DNA from: Synechococcus sp. KORDI-49
GTDB taxonomy: Bacteria; Cyanobacteriota; Cyanobacteriia; PCC-6307; Cyanobiaceae
DNA length: 64,000 nt
Reading direction: 5' to 3'
Assembly (NCBI RefSeq): GCF_000737575.1
Contig: NZ_CP006270.1
Location: 623,163 to 687,162, forward strand
Made by a program: the position numbers and the translations under genes
The notes under the pieces: model-generated
Databases searched by the model: none
What the model was told of the DNA's origin: nothing
What the model saw: the letters and a program-made list of their open reading frames with translations, nothing else
In this document: positions 39,622 through 50,809 of the stretch, in pieces
How positions within the stretch are numbered: position 1 is the first letter of the stretch
Layout: every line of letters starts with the position of its first letter

Positions 39622-40200
39622 ATGGCCGCGTCCAGCCGTCTGTTCTGGCGTCGTCGCAGCGATGCAGGATTTCAGATCAGATCCCGCATTGCTGCATCCA
39701 CCCTCCCGGGTGCCGGAGACGGTCGTTTCACCCTGGAGCCGCTGAGCAGCGGCCAACTGGTGCGACGCAGCCGAATGCTGCCCTTCACCGACTGCCTCGC
39801 CGCTGGAGGAGCCGATGGCGAAGGGGAGAACATCGTGCTTCTGCTCCGGGATCAGGAAGAGCTGGAGGCACTGATTTTCTACCTGGCCGCGGCCAGGGAG
39901 GAGACCCCGGCGGAGATCGCCCGACACCTCTCCTGGTTCGTGGCCGGAACCGGGGGCATCGCTTACATCAACAGCGTCAGCGCCTATTTCAACCACAACA
40001 TCCCGGCCAACCTGCTGCACCGGCTCGATGGCCCCTGGATGGATCTGATCGCCAGCCGCGAGATCGCCCCAGGGGAGGAGCTGTTCACCGACTACAACCA
40101 CAACGACATCGCTCCGTTCTTCCGGCACTGGTGCGCTGAAGCCGGGCTGACGGATGCACAGACGTTCCCCCGCGCCCTCTCCCGGACGAGCGAGATCTAG
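39622..40200 (+). CDS. SET domain protein
   Basis: A 192-residue protein with the SET blocks: GAGDGRFTLEPLSSGQLVRR at the start, the SAM/substrate block INSVSAYFNHNIPANLLH, and EIAPGEELFTDYNHND near the end. Bacterial SET proteins methylate lysines of proteins. Start at the ATG at 39622; a TTG at 39598 is possible. Its stop overlaps that of the convergent GST gene as CTAG. Confidence 0.78.
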   Translation: MAASSRLFWRRRSDAGFQIRSRIAASTLPGAGDGRFTLEPLSSGQLVRRSRMLPFTDCLAAGGADGEGENIVLLLRDQEELEALIFYLAAAREETPAEIARHLSWFVAGTGGIAYINSVSAYFNHNIPANLLHRLDGPWMDLIASREIAPGEELFTDYNHNDIAPFFRHWCAEAGLTDAQTFPRALSRTSEI

Positions 40201-40781
40201 TCGAGCCCCATCACCCGTCGATAGGCCGGTCGATGTTGCGTCGCTGTGATCAGCTCCTGCACAGCCGGATACGGCGTCAGATCCTCCTGAGGGAAGAACA
40301 TCGGCAGATAGGCCAGGTAAGCGGACACCGCACAGTCCGCTGCCCCCCATCGGTTCCCCACCAGAGGCCCGCCGGAACCCAGCTGATGGTTCAGTTCCTC
40401 CATCAGGCGAGGGAACTCCCGCTCCCGGTTGCTGGGCACGAACAGGGCGATCGCCAGCGTGGCGTTGGCGAACAGCAGCCACTGGCTGGTCAGGCTGCGT
40501 TCAGCAGCGGTGCGATCCTCGCCGCTGTGGTGATCCTCCAGATGCTGCAGGATCGCCCCCGACTCAAACAGCTTCAAAGGCCCACCGTCGGGCGCCTGGA
40601 AGCCGTCGTCCACCAGAGCGGGCAGCTTGCCGAAGGGATTGATCGCCCGGTAGGGGGGCTGACGATGTTCCTGGGCCGCGAGATCCAGCATCACCAGCTC
40701 ATGGGCAATGCCCTTTTCCTCCAGATACCAGCGCGGCATCGAAACGCGTGTGCGGGGAGCGCCGTAGAGGGTCAGGGACAT
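40197..40781 (-). CDS. Glutathione S-transferase family protein
   Basis: A 194-residue protein. The thioredoxin-like N-terminal domain has LTLYGAPRTRVSMPRWYLEE, the cis-Pro block NPFGKLPALVDD and the glutathione-binding LFESGAILQHLED. The helical C-terminal domain has GNRWGAADCAVSAYLAYLP. Role in detoxification is likely but the substrate is unknown. The ATG at 40781 is the natural start. Confidence 0.87.
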   Translation of the reverse strand: MSLTLYGAPRTRVSMPRWYLEEKGIAHELVMLDLAAQEHRQPPYRAINPFGKLPALVDDGFQAPDGGPLKLFESGAILQHLEDHHSGEDRTAAERSLTSQWLLFANATLAIALFVPSNREREFPRLMEELNHQLGSGGPLVGNRWGAADCAVSAYLAYLPMFFPQEDLTPYPAVQELITATQHRPAYRRVMGLD

Positions 40782-40838
40782 CAATGGGAAGCAGCACAAC
40801 GACAGTCTCAGCAGAGGTGGGCTCCGTAGGCTCTCCCC

Positions 40839-42350
40839 ATGCAGAACTCGTTCTTCGATTGCAGTGTCGACGCGGCGTCGATCCGGCGGCGGGTGCTGGA
40901 GCTCGATTCAGCCAAGGTGGGCTTCTACAGCGTTGGCCTGTATCCCGCCTCGCTGGCCTACAACTGCGCGATGCAGAACGCGGCCGGGCGGCTGATGCTC
41001 GCAGCCCGGCCAGGACGGGACCTGCTCGGGGCCTTCAGCCAGGACGCCATCGACAGCATGGACACCGGTCACGTGGAAACGGTGATCGGCATGGGCACCA
41101 GCTCACAGGGTGGCGATCAGGTGCCGAACACCCTCCGGGATCTGATTCAACGCTGCGAACTGGTGGTGCTCAGCGCCAACAGCAACCACGTTGAGGAGGA
41201 CCTGCAGGAAGCCTGCCGGCTGCGCGATGAGCTGGGGCGAGACCAGGTGGTGCTGGCCTGTCTGGCGGGATCCTTCAACCACGACCCGATTTCCAACACC
41301 GCCTATGTGCTGTGTGAGAAGCAGCCGAACCTTGCCTTCTTCTCAGGCTTCCACCGCCATGGAGCTCTGCGCAACCCCTTCGACAGCTTCACCGCCAACT
41401 TCTGCCATCCCAATGCGCTGACGGCGATGCTGGGGGCGCAACTGCTGGATCGCCTCTCCCCGAACATCCAGGTTGCGGCGGGCGTTCACAACGTGGAAGG
41501 CCAGTACATCAAGGCCGCCAAGAACATGGCTTCGGTGTTCGCCGGTTTCGGCTACGCCTACCACCAGGACAACCCCGGCGTGTTGCCGACGCTGCTGACC
41601 CTGCTCCTTGATCAGTGTCTGGATCAGGCCGCCACGGTCTCCATGGCCCGCACCGATCGACAGAAGCTCTACCACCGTCAGCCGATTCCGCTCACGGAGC
41701 TCGGCTACGCCGTTCCCCGGATTGAAGCCACCCTGGTGCGCGACGGTGACTTCGAGAAGGTGCGCGATCACACCTTCTCCCAGCTGACCGCGATGGTGGC
41801 GGATGTCCGCGGCAGCATGATGCTGCCGGTGTCCGGCAGTCCCACCCGCAACTTCCAGGCTGGTCAGGTCCTGGCGGACAAAATGCGGGAATCGGGGCGC
41901 TGCCCCGCCTCCATGGAGGAGCTGGAAGCCTGGTGCGAGCAGGCCGGGCTGCGCAAGGGCGCCCTGGAAGGTCTGAAATCCCTCCGCTACTGGCCCCTGA
42001 TCGCTCGGCAGTACGCCATCCCCATCCATGACGCGTCGATGGTGAACCTGCTTTACATGGCCGTCTACGGCCGTCCGGCCGTCAAGGAGACCGCTTACCG
42101 GGTGATGACAGAAAGCCGCGAACTGTCGAACTACTGCCAGGAGTCGGTCCGTCCCACCCACGCCCGTCGCTACGCCGAGGCGCTCCAGAACCTCGAGGTA
42201 CCCGAAGCCATGGATCTGGTGGTCAACGCTGTGATCGCGGACAACGCACGACGCGCCATGCGCGGCGAGGTCACCCTGGAGGAGGCGAACGCCGGGCTCC
42301 CCGCCTATCTGCAGCTCATGGACGTGATCGAGAGCCAGCTCGACATCTGA
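40839..42350 (+). CDS. Conserved protein with NAD-dependent dehydrogenase-like N-terminus
   Basis: A 503-residue protein. After KVGFYSVGLYPASLAYNCAM (where a Rossmann loop would lie) come a LVVLSANSNH block and an ACLAGSFNHDP block like the NAD-binding folds of glycerol-3-phosphate or opine dehydrogenases, then GVHNVEGQYIKAAKNMASVF with a Lys/Asn pair typical of the catalytic helix of that superfamily. The glycine motif is atypical, so cofactor use is uncertain. The last 150 residues are helical. First gene of a three-gene run with the APH-like and DOMON-like genes. Confidence 0.6.
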   Translation: MQNSFFDCSVDAASIRRRVLELDSAKVGFYSVGLYPASLAYNCAMQNAAGRLMLAARPGRDLLGAFSQDAIDSMDTGHVETVIGMGTSSQGGDQVPNTLRDLIQRCELVVLSANSNHVEEDLQEACRLRDELGRDQVVLACLAGSFNHDPISNTAYVLCEKQPNLAFFSGFHRHGALRNPFDSFTANFCHPNALTAMLGAQLLDRLSPNIQVAAGVHNVEGQYIKAAKNMASVFAGFGYAYHQDNPGVLPTLLTLLLDQCLDQAATVSMARTDRQKLYHRQPIPLTELGYAVPRIEATLVRDGDFEKVRDHTFSQLTAMVADVRGSMMLPVSGSPTRNFQAGQVLADKMRESGRCPASMEELEAWCEQAGLRKGALEGLKSLRYWPLIARQYAIPIHDASMVNLLYMAVYGRPAVKETAYRVMTESRELSNYCQESVRPTHARRYAEALQNLEVPEAMDLVVNAVIADNARRAMRGEVTLEEANAGLPAYLQLMDVIESQLDI

Positions 42351-42418
42351 GTCGGCTGCTTTTCTGCACACCACAGACCGGACTCGCCCAGGAACAGCGC
42401 GATGGTTCGGGTCTGAGT

Positions 42419-43555
42419 GTGCTGCGATCGCTGATGACCGAGGCTGTGGAAGCCATCGCCGATCGCTTCCATCCCCGCGAGCGGATCACCGCGATCAGGG
42501 CCCTTGGCTCCGGCAATGTCAACGAGACCTTTCTGGTGACGCACGACGGGCATGCCCAGGGAGGAGCCTTCGTGCTGCAACGCCTCAACACCACGGTGTT
42601 CGAACGGCCCGATCTGGTGATGCGGAACCTGGTGGCCCTGGGCGATCACGTGCAGCGTCGGCTGGCCTCCCCTCCCCCGGAGCTGAGCGGGCGCCGCTGG
42701 GAGGTTCCCACCGTCGTTCGCTGCCGGGAGGACGCCCACTGGGTGGAGCAGGACGGCCAGTTCTGGAGGTCGATCACCTACATCGGAGCCGCCACGACCT
42801 CTGACGTGATCCGCGATCGCCATCAGGCCAAAGAGGTGGGCTACGGCCTGGGAATGTTTCACAGCCTGATCAGCGACCTGCCGGCCGAACACCTCGCCGA
42901 CACCCTTGAGAATTTTCACGTCACACCGGCATATCTGAAGCACTTCGACTCCGTGGCCAGGCCTGCCTGCCCCGAAGGATCCCTGCTTGCTCAGGCCATC
43001 GCCTTCGTGGACGGACGCCGCGGGGGCATCGACGTGCTCGAGGCCGCACTGGAACGGGGAGAACTCCGGCACCGTCCGATTCACGGGGACCCGAAGATCA
43101 ACAACGTGATGATGGATGAGGCCAGTGGCAAGGCTGTCGGCCTGATCGATCTCGACACCGTCAAACCGGGCCTCGTCCATTACGACATCGGCGACTGCCT
43201 GCGGTCCTGCTGCAATCCCGTCGGCGAGGAGGAAACCAACCTCGACGCCGTGCATTTCGATCTCGGACTCTGCGAAGCGATCCTCGACGGCTACCTGACA
43301 GTCGCCAGAGGCTTCCTGAGCAGATGGGATCTTCACTACCTTCCGGATTGCATCCGTCTGATCCCCCTCGAACTGGGACTGCGATTTCTGACGGACCATC
43401 TGGAGGGGGATGTCTACTTCCGCACCAACCGGCCCGATCACAACCTGCACCGAGCAGCCGTGCAGTTCCGTCTGACGGCCAGCATCGAAGCACAGATGGA
43501 CGCAATCCGGGCCCTGGTGCGGAAGCTCGGAGCCGACATCGGGAACGGACACTGA
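42419..43555 (+). CDS. Aminoglycoside phosphotransferase-like (APH) kinase
   Basis: A 378-residue protein with a protein-kinase-like fold. Motifs: GSGNVNETFLVTHDGH (glycine-rich loop), HRPIHGDPKINNVMMDEAS (catalytic HGDxxxxN) and GLIDLDTVKPG (metal-binding Asp). APH-family proteins of this sort often phosphorylate sugars, choline or amino sugars rather than antibiotics. GTG at 42419 or ATG at 42434 may start it. Next to the dehydrogenase-like gene (69 bp) and 1 bp from the DOMON-like gene. Confidence 0.75.
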   Translation: MLRSLMTEAVEAIADRFHPRERITAIRALGSGNVNETFLVTHDGHAQGGAFVLQRLNTTVFERPDLVMRNLVALGDHVQRRLASPPPELSGRRWEVPTVVRCREDAHWVEQDGQFWRSITYIGAATTSDVIRDRHQAKEVGYGLGMFHSLISDLPAEHLADTLENFHVTPAYLKHFDSVARPACPEGSLLAQAIAFVDGRRGGIDVLEAALERGELRHRPIHGDPKINNVMMDEASGKAVGLIDLDTVKPGLVHYDIGDCLRSCCNPVGEEETNLDAVHFDLGLCEAILDGYLTVARGFLSRWDLHYLPDCIRLIPLELGLRFLTDHLEGDVYFRTNRPDHNLHRAAVQFRLTASIEAQMDAIRALVRKLGADIGNGH

Positions 43556-43556
43556 G

Positions 43557-44138
43557 ATGCCTCGCCCTGCCGTGATGCTGCGCCAGGCCTCGCGCCTGGT
43601 CCCCTTCGAGGGGGGGCTTCCCTCCGGACTGAAGGTGAGTGCAGAGATGATCTGGAGCCGGGATGGATGGCTTGAGCTCAGCTATGGCGTGCTCACGACC
43701 GCCTCCTCCGGTCTGGCGGATCTCGTGACTCCGGATGGGCTCATCGACGGACTGCAGACGAACGGTGAACGCCGTGATGGTCTCTGGACCACCACCTGTT
43801 TCGAAGCCTTCTTGGCTCTCCCGGGATGCCCGGACTACTGGGAGATCAATCTCTCGGCGAGCGGCGACTGGGCCCTTTACCGCTTCGATGCCTACCGGCA
43901 GGGACAGCACCCCCAGGACCTGGCGGAAGCCCCTCTGATCCGCCTGCGCCGCTGGCACCATCAGTTGCGGCTGGACGCAAGATTTCCACTGACTCCCTGG
44001 TGGCCTGAGCAGATCTGTCCTGACCTGGCCCTGAGCTGCGTGCTCGACCGAGGCGAGGCCGGGCTTAGTCACTGGGCTTTACGCCATCCGCAGCACCAGG
44101 CCGATTTTCACGACCGCAGCACATTCCTTCAGGCCTGA
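43557..44138 (+). CDS. DOMON-like domain protein
   Basis: A 193-residue beta-sandwich protein with FEGGLPSGLKVSAEMIWSRD, then LWTTTCFEAFLALPGCPDYW and LSASGDWALYRFDAYR, the pattern of the DOMON-like type-9 domain that binds sugar or heme in other proteins. It has no signal peptide and starts one base after the kinase gene, so it is the last member of the operon. Confidence 0.7.
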   Translation: MPRPAVMLRQASRLVPFEGGLPSGLKVSAEMIWSRDGWLELSYGVLTTASSGLADLVTPDGLIDGLQTNGERRDGLWTTTCFEAFLALPGCPDYWEINLSASGDWALYRFDAYRQGQHPQDLAEAPLIRLRRWHHQLRLDARFPLTPWWPEQICPDLALSCVLDRGEAGLSHWALRHPQHQADFHDRSTFLQA

Positions 44139-44176
44139 TCTTCGCCGTAAGGTCCAGTCGTCACGCACAAGCGGTC

Positions 44177-45136
44177 ATGCGACTCCGCCCAGCCCTGCTG
44201 CTCCCAGTGGTGCTAGCCAGTCTCGGCCTGACCATCACCGCTCTGGGGAACCAGAACAGAGCCGGCGACTCCGCTGCCTCCACACCGGCACCGGCCACAG
44301 AACCGATCGTGGCGTCGGCCCCCACCCCCCCCGAGCGTCGTTACCCGCGGGTGCCTGCGGATGATCAAGCGGCAGCCGAGCTGCTCCTGAGCGTGGAGTC
44401 GGCTCTGCGGGATCCGGCCACGCCTGCCGATGCCCTGCCCGACCTCGGCCACCAGCAGCAGGTCATCTATCGGGTGCTGTCCAAGGACCGTCCGCGCTCG
44501 CAGAGGGTTGTGGCGGCTCTGCCCGCACGCTGGCGGAGCATCGCGGAACGGCATCTGGCGGCACGGCGGGAATTCCTGCGCATGAGCAGGGGCACAGGGC
44601 CCTCCTCGCTTCCGGCCTGGCGGATCATCCAGCCCGAACCAGCCGAACAGCTGATCGCCTATTACCGCAAAGCGGAGGCGGCCACCGGCATCGAGTGGGA
44701 GGTGCTCGCAGCCGTGAACCTCGTGGAAACGGGCATGGGACGCATTGACGGCATCTCGGTGGCGAACGCCCGTGGACCGATGCAGTTTCTTCCCACCACC
44801 TGGGCGGAACCCGGCATCGGCGCTGGGGACATCCGCGATCCCCATGATGCGATCCAGGCAGCCGCCCGCTATCTGGTGAGACGGGGAGGCCTCAAGGACA
44901 TCCGTCGCGGCCTCTGGGGCTACAACAACAGCGACTACTACGGCAAAGCGGTCCTGCTCTACGCCTCTCTGATCCGTGAGGATCCGCGTGCGTACACAGG
45001 CCTGTATCACTGGGAAATCCACTTCAATGCCGACGCAGGCGATCTGTGGTTGCCGGTGGGTTACAACGAATCGCGCCGCGTGCCGGTGCAGGACTACCTG
45101 CGCCGACATCCGCAGAGCGCACCACCGGCCGACTGA
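44177..45136 (+). CDS. Lytic transglycosylase (SLT) domain protein
   Basis: A 319-residue exported protein with a signal peptide (ALLLPVVLASLGLTITALGN) and a Pro/Ala-rich linker. The catalytic domain has VLAAVNLVETGMGRIDGISV (Glu of the catalytic E-x-x) then ARGPMQFLPTTW and a YNNSDYYGKAVLLYASLI block. It cleaves peptidoglycan glycan strands in the periplasm. Confidence 0.85.
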   Translation: MRLRPALLLPVVLASLGLTITALGNQNRAGDSAASTPAPATEPIVASAPTPPERRYPRVPADDQAAAELLLSVESALRDPATPADALPDLGHQQQVIYRVLSKDRPRSQRVVAALPARWRSIAERHLAARREFLRMSRGTGPSSLPAWRIIQPEPAEQLIAYYRKAEAATGIEWEVLAAVNLVETGMGRIDGISVANARGPMQFLPTTWAEPGIGAGDIRDPHDAIQAAARYLVRRGGLKDIRRGLWGYNNSDYYGKAVLLYASLIREDPRAYTGLYHWEIHFNADAGDLWLPVGYNESRRVPVQDYLRRHPQSAPPAD

Positions 45137-45177
45137 GCATCGCCACCTACGCTGACAACGAGCTTGAAGAGCAGCGC

Positions 45178-47203
<2,026 letters not shown>

Positions 47204-47220
47204 ATGCCGATGACAGCCCC

Positions 47221-48114
47221 ATGGCACTGATTCTTCCCCGCAGTTATCACAAGATCGGTGCGGTGGAACGCAACCGGATCTCCTGGATCGAGCCCGAGCA
47301 GGCGGAACGCCAGGACATCCGGGCTTTGCGGATCGGAATCCTGAACATCATGCCTCTGGGCAAGCAGTACGAATTCAACCTGCTGCATCCCCTGGGGCTT
47401 TCCGTGCTCCAGATCGAACCGATCTGGATCCGTCTGCGTTCACACGCCTACCGCAGCTGGGACCAGGAACACCTGGATCAGCTTTACGTCACCTGGGAGG
47501 AAGCCCTGGCGCAGGGCCCTCTGGATGGTCTGATCATCACCGGGGCTCCGGTGGAGCATCTGCCCTTCGAGCAGGTGACCTACTGGAGCGAGCTGGTGGA
47601 GCTGGTGGGAGAGGCCCGCAGCAGCTGTGCCAGCACCCTGGGACTCTGCTGGGCGGGATTCGCTCTCGCTTATCTCGCCGGGGTCGACAAGATCCCCTTC
47701 GAGCGCAAGCTGTTCGGGATCTACCCGATGCGAAGCCTGGTTCCGGGCCATCCGCTGATGGGGACGCAGGATGATCGCTTCTTCTGTCCGCAGAGTCGCC
47801 ATGCCGGCCTCTCCGATGCAGCGATGGAATCAGCCCAGCGTCAGGGACGCCTTCGCCTGCTCTCCCATGGCGAGCGGGTTGGATACACGATCTTTGAAAC
47901 CCCGGATCAGCGACAGCTGATGCATCTCGGCCACCCGGAATACAACGTGGGACGCATTCTGGGAGAGATGGAACGAGACCGGGCTCGGGGCGATGTACCG
48001 CCTCCGGAGAACTTCGATGCGGATCATCCCCAGACGCTCTGGCGGTCGCATCGCAACCTGCTGTTTCAGCAGTGGCTCTGGTTCTGTTATCAGCGGGTGA
48101 GTCTGACCGCCTGA
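47221..48114 (+). CDS. metA: Homoserine O-acyltransferase MetA
   Basis: A 297-residue protein with the MetA pattern: LRIGILNIMPLGKQYEFNLL, the catalytic Cys in STLGLCWAGFALAY, the His in CPQSRHAG and LGHPEYN. It acylates homoserine with acetyl- or succinyl-CoA; the acetyl form would fit MetY. Its 3' end overlaps the convergent DUF723-like gene by 25 bp. Confidence 0.92.
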   Translation: MALILPRSYHKIGAVERNRISWIEPEQAERQDIRALRIGILNIMPLGKQYEFNLLHPLGLSVLQIEPIWIRLRSHAYRSWDQEHLDQLYVTWEEALAQGPLDGLIITGAPVEHLPFEQVTYWSELVELVGEARSSCASTLGLCWAGFALAYLAGVDKIPFERKLFGIYPMRSLVPGHPLMGTQDDRFFCPQSRHAGLSDAAMESAQRQGRLRLLSHGERVGYTIFETPDQRQLMHLGHPEYNVGRILGEMERDRARGDVPPPENFDADHPQTLWRSHRNLLFQQWLWFCYQRVSLTA

Positions 48115-48395
48115 GGCTGAAGGGCCAGGCTCTCGGAACGCTCCGGAGCAGCCTTGCGGTTCAGTTCCCGCTCAAGCGTGGCGATGCGACGTTCCCTCAG
48201 GCAATGTCGACAGCCCCCCAGGGTCTGGAGGTGCTTTTCCGGGGTGATGCAGATCAGCTGAACCGGATGGCGTCGGCAGCGGATCTTGACCGGGCTCTTG
48301 TAGCTGCGCCAGCGCATTTCGCTGTAGTCGAACTGATCGCCGAAGCGTTGCTCCGCCCGCTTGAGGAATTCGGTTTCGGTGATGCGTGCCGCCAT
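48090..48395 (-). CDS. DUF723 (zinc-ribbon/HNH-associated) protein
   Basis: A 101-residue protein: ITETEFLKRAEQRFGDQFDY, then PVKIRCRRHPVQLICITPEK and GGCRHCLRERR. The C/H pattern (CRRH...CRHC) and the layout match DUF723, a zinc-binding domain found in homing-endonuclease-like and phage proteins. Function unknown. Start is the ATG at 48395. Confidence 0.7.
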   Translation of the reverse strand: MAARITETEFLKRAEQRFGDQFDYSEMRWRSYKSPVKIRCRRHPVQLICITPEKHLQTLGGCRHCLRERRIATLERELNRKAAPERSESLALQPQAVRLTR

Positions 48396-48555
48396 CACGG
48401 AACTGTATGGGCTGGTTGCCGCAGACCGAGCAGGCCTGTCATCCCCCTTCACGGAGCCGGCAGCCCCGGAGGCAGGGCGATGAGGGGCTGTGCCTGCAAC
48501 ACGAGACGGTCCTGAATCATTCAGGCTGGCGCCATCGACAACCAGGGTGGATGTC

Positions 48556-49155
48556 ATGAACAGTCCGGACATGGCACCGCCTGTGTGCCCGAGCCGGCAG
48601 CCCTGGACGCTGCACCGAGGCTGGTTGCCGCCGGAGCGGAGCAACGTTTGGCAGCGCACCATCACGCAGGAGATGGCATGGCAGCAGCCGATGGTCCAGG
48701 TGTACGGCCGCCGACACGCCGTGCCTCGCCTGACGGGGTTCCTGGCCAGCGAAGGACTGCGTTACCGATACAGCGGCACGACCCACTGCGGTGAGGGCTG
48801 GCCCAGCTGGTTCGAGCTGCTGCGGCAGCAGGTGAACGAAGCCTGCGGAACGTGCTTCAACGGATGCCTGCTCAACCTCTACCGAAACGGTGAGGACCGC
48901 ATGGGGTGGCATGCCGATGACGAACAGGAGATTGACCAGACCCGGCCGATCGCCTCACTGTCGCTGGGGGCAACCCGCGATTTCTGCCTGCGCCATCGCC
49001 AGGACCCTATGCGGAGGGAGACCCTTGCCCTGGCGGACGGCGACCTGCTGGTCATGCATCCCGGATGCCAGCAGCAATGGATGCATGGGGTTCCGAGCCG
49101 GCGTCGAATCAGGACATCACGCGTGAACCTGACCTTTCGCTGTTTTCTTCCCTGA
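48556..49155 (+). CDS. alkB: AlkB-like 2OG-Fe(II) dioxygenase
   Basis: A 199-residue protein with the AlkB fold: VPRLTGFLASEGLRYRYSGT, CLLNLYRNGEDRMGWHADDE (H-x-D iron ligands), then QWMHGVP and the 2OG-binding SRVNLTFR end. It probably repairs alkylated bases in DNA or RNA. Confidence 0.88.
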   Translation: MNSPDMAPPVCPSRQPWTLHRGWLPPERSNVWQRTITQEMAWQQPMVQVYGRRHAVPRLTGFLASEGLRYRYSGTTHCGEGWPSWFELLRQQVNEACGTCFNGCLLNLYRNGEDRMGWHADDEQEIDQTRPIASLSLGATRDFCLRHRQDPMRRETLALADGDLLVMHPGCQQQWMHGVPSRRRIRTSRVNLTFRCFLP

Positions 49156-49375
49156 ACGTTCCGGGAAGTCAGCAATGTTGCAACAGTTTCCGCCAGTGGA
49201 TTGATCTGCCGTGTGCACCTGGGGAGCTGAGCATTGGATGAGCTCAACGGCAACGATCAGCGCAGGCTTGCAGTAAGACAGCACGCATCAATCACTTGTA
49301 TCTGACAACACATCAAACAACAGGAAATCCTGCAGCAACCGAGGATCCAGAGGGTCTAGGCAGAAGTACAGGACT

Positions 49376-49474
49376 TCACACCACCTGATTGATGCGGTAG
49401 CCGATCACGGTCAGGACTGTGATCAAGAACACCAGAACAACGGACCCAACGAGATCAACCTCTCCCATCGACAT
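49376..49474 (-). CDS. Putative 30-32-residue single-helix membrane peptide
   Basis: A small frame that reads MSMGEVDLVGSVVLVFLITV and ends GYRINQVV. It is one hydrophobic helix with a basic end. A GGAG lies 6 bp before the second ATG (49468), which makes that the likely start. It is isolated by about 220 bp on its left and 150 bp on its right. Not matched to any named photosystem subunit. Confidence 0.45.
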   Translation of the reverse strand: MSMGEVDLVGSVVLVFLITVLTVIGYRINQVV

Positions 49475-49626
49475 CTCCGACGAAACCCACAGCTCCAATG
49501 TAACGACGATCCATCAACCGTCACAAGGCGGAATCCCGCCCCGCCGACGCGCTCTTAACAAAACGTAGGAAGAAAGATGAATATTTTTGAGCGGCACTTT
49601 GTTGATCACTGCCGCACTTCAAATCA

Positions 49627-50535
49627 TCACGCCTGATTGAACAGAATGGTGACCAGAACACCCCAGATCGGGGCTGTCAGCGCAGCACAGACCGTGCTCC
49701 ACAGCACAAGCCCGGCCGCAAGGTCCTGATCCCGTCCTGCGGACTCGGCGATCAACAGCAGGGAGATGGCCGCCGGAGCAGCACCCTGAAGCGTCAGGGC
49801 CTGAATCATCAAGGGATCAAGCCGCAGCAGCAGACCGATGCTCAGCAGCAGCAGCGGGTAACCGATCAGCTTGGCCAGCAGCACCGGAGCCACGGAAGCC
49901 GCCAGAGGCCCCGGCGCCCGACGATCACGGGCGATGCTGCCAAGACGCAGACCCACCACCGCCAAAGCGAGAAGAATGACCACCTGCGAGGGGATCCACA
50001 TCGCCTCGGCGACCCCTGCACGCCACGGGGTCCATTGAACGAGCAGAGCTCCGGCCAGCCCCCTCACCGCCGGGCTGGCGGTGAGGCTCATGAGCAGCCT
50101 GATCGCCCTGCCGCCCTCTCGGGGAGAAGGCGCCGCGATCAGCATTGGACCGACACTCCAGGTGAGCAGCGTCGCTCCGAGGTCGTAGCCGATGCTGATC
50201 GGCAGAGCCGAGGCGGGCAGAAACGCCAGCGCCAGGGGAATGCCCACATAGGCCGTATTGCCGACGCAACTTCCGAGCCTGCTGCAGGGACCGGGAAGCA
50301 GGCGACGCAGCGGCGGGACCCTGGCGCCGACCACGAGCACCACCCCGATCGCCGCGGCCGCCAGCAGCGCCGCCTGCAGCATCTGGCCGCTCAAGCCGCC
50401 CTTGAGCAACAGACCCATCACGCTGAGCGGCACACCGAAACGCACCAGAGGCAACGCCAGGCGACCCGAGAGATCGGGATGGCGTCCTCCGATCCAGAAC
50501 CCGACCAGAAGACAGGGGATCAGGCTCAGCAGCAT
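49627..50535 (-). CDS. AEC family transporter (auxin-efflux-carrier-like)
   Basis: A 302-residue protein with about ten transmembrane helices and the AEC pattern of two internally related halves: LVRFGVPLSVMGLLLKGGLS in the first half and a VGNTAYVGIPLALAFLPASA re-entrant-type block, then QGAAPAAISLLLIAESAG in the second. Bacterial members export organic acids or small metabolites; substrate unknown. Start at the ATG at 50535. Confidence 0.82.
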   Translation of the reverse strand: MLLSLIPCLLVGFWIGGRHPDLSGRLALPLVRFGVPLSVMGLLLKGGLSGQMLQAALLAAAAIGVVLVVGARVPPLRRLLPGPCSRLGSCVGNTAYVGIPLALAFLPASALPISIGYDLGATLLTWSVGPMLIAAPSPREGGRAIRLLMSLTASPAVRGLAGALLVQWTPWRAGVAEAMWIPSQVVILLALAVVGLRLGSIARDRRAPGPLAASVAPVLLAKLIGYPLLLLSIGLLLRLDPLMIQALTLQGAAPAAISLLLIAESAGRDQDLAAGLVLWSTVCAALTAPIWGVLVTILFNQA

Positions 50536-50615
50536 GGCGTGAAGGTTTCCAAGGACCGCCGGCACGACCGCACCACCCCTGTGCCAGGGTGGCAACCGTC
50601 CATCGACTGACCGCC

Positions 50616-50777
50616 ATGCTCCGTCGAACTCTGCAGCGGCGTTTTGAACAACTCAGGCTGCGACTGTCCGAACAGGTGCAGACCCTGCCCCTCGGCAACG
50701 ACAGCTGGCTGGACACCGAGCGGGAACTGATGGCCGTTGAACGAGCGCTGGCACGGATGCCGCTCTGCGAGAGCTGA
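50616..50777 (+). CDS. Small helical protein of unknown function
   Basis: A 53-residue helical basic protein (MLRRTLQRRFEQLRLRLSEQ...ERELMAVERALARM). It lies in the 275-bp gap between the AEC gene and the amino-acid transporter operon, on the opposite strand. Confidence 0.5.
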   Translation: MLRRTLQRRFEQLRLRLSEQVQTLPLGNDSWLDTERELMAVERALARMPLCES

Positions 50778-50809
50778 AGGAAGCGGCGGCCGGAGGCGCA
50801 TCGCGTAGG

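Noticed and set aside
40205-40216. A fifth copy of the CCCCATCACCCG motif
   Set aside because: Only 12 bases match and it is part of the GST coding end, with no hairpin or T-run beside it.
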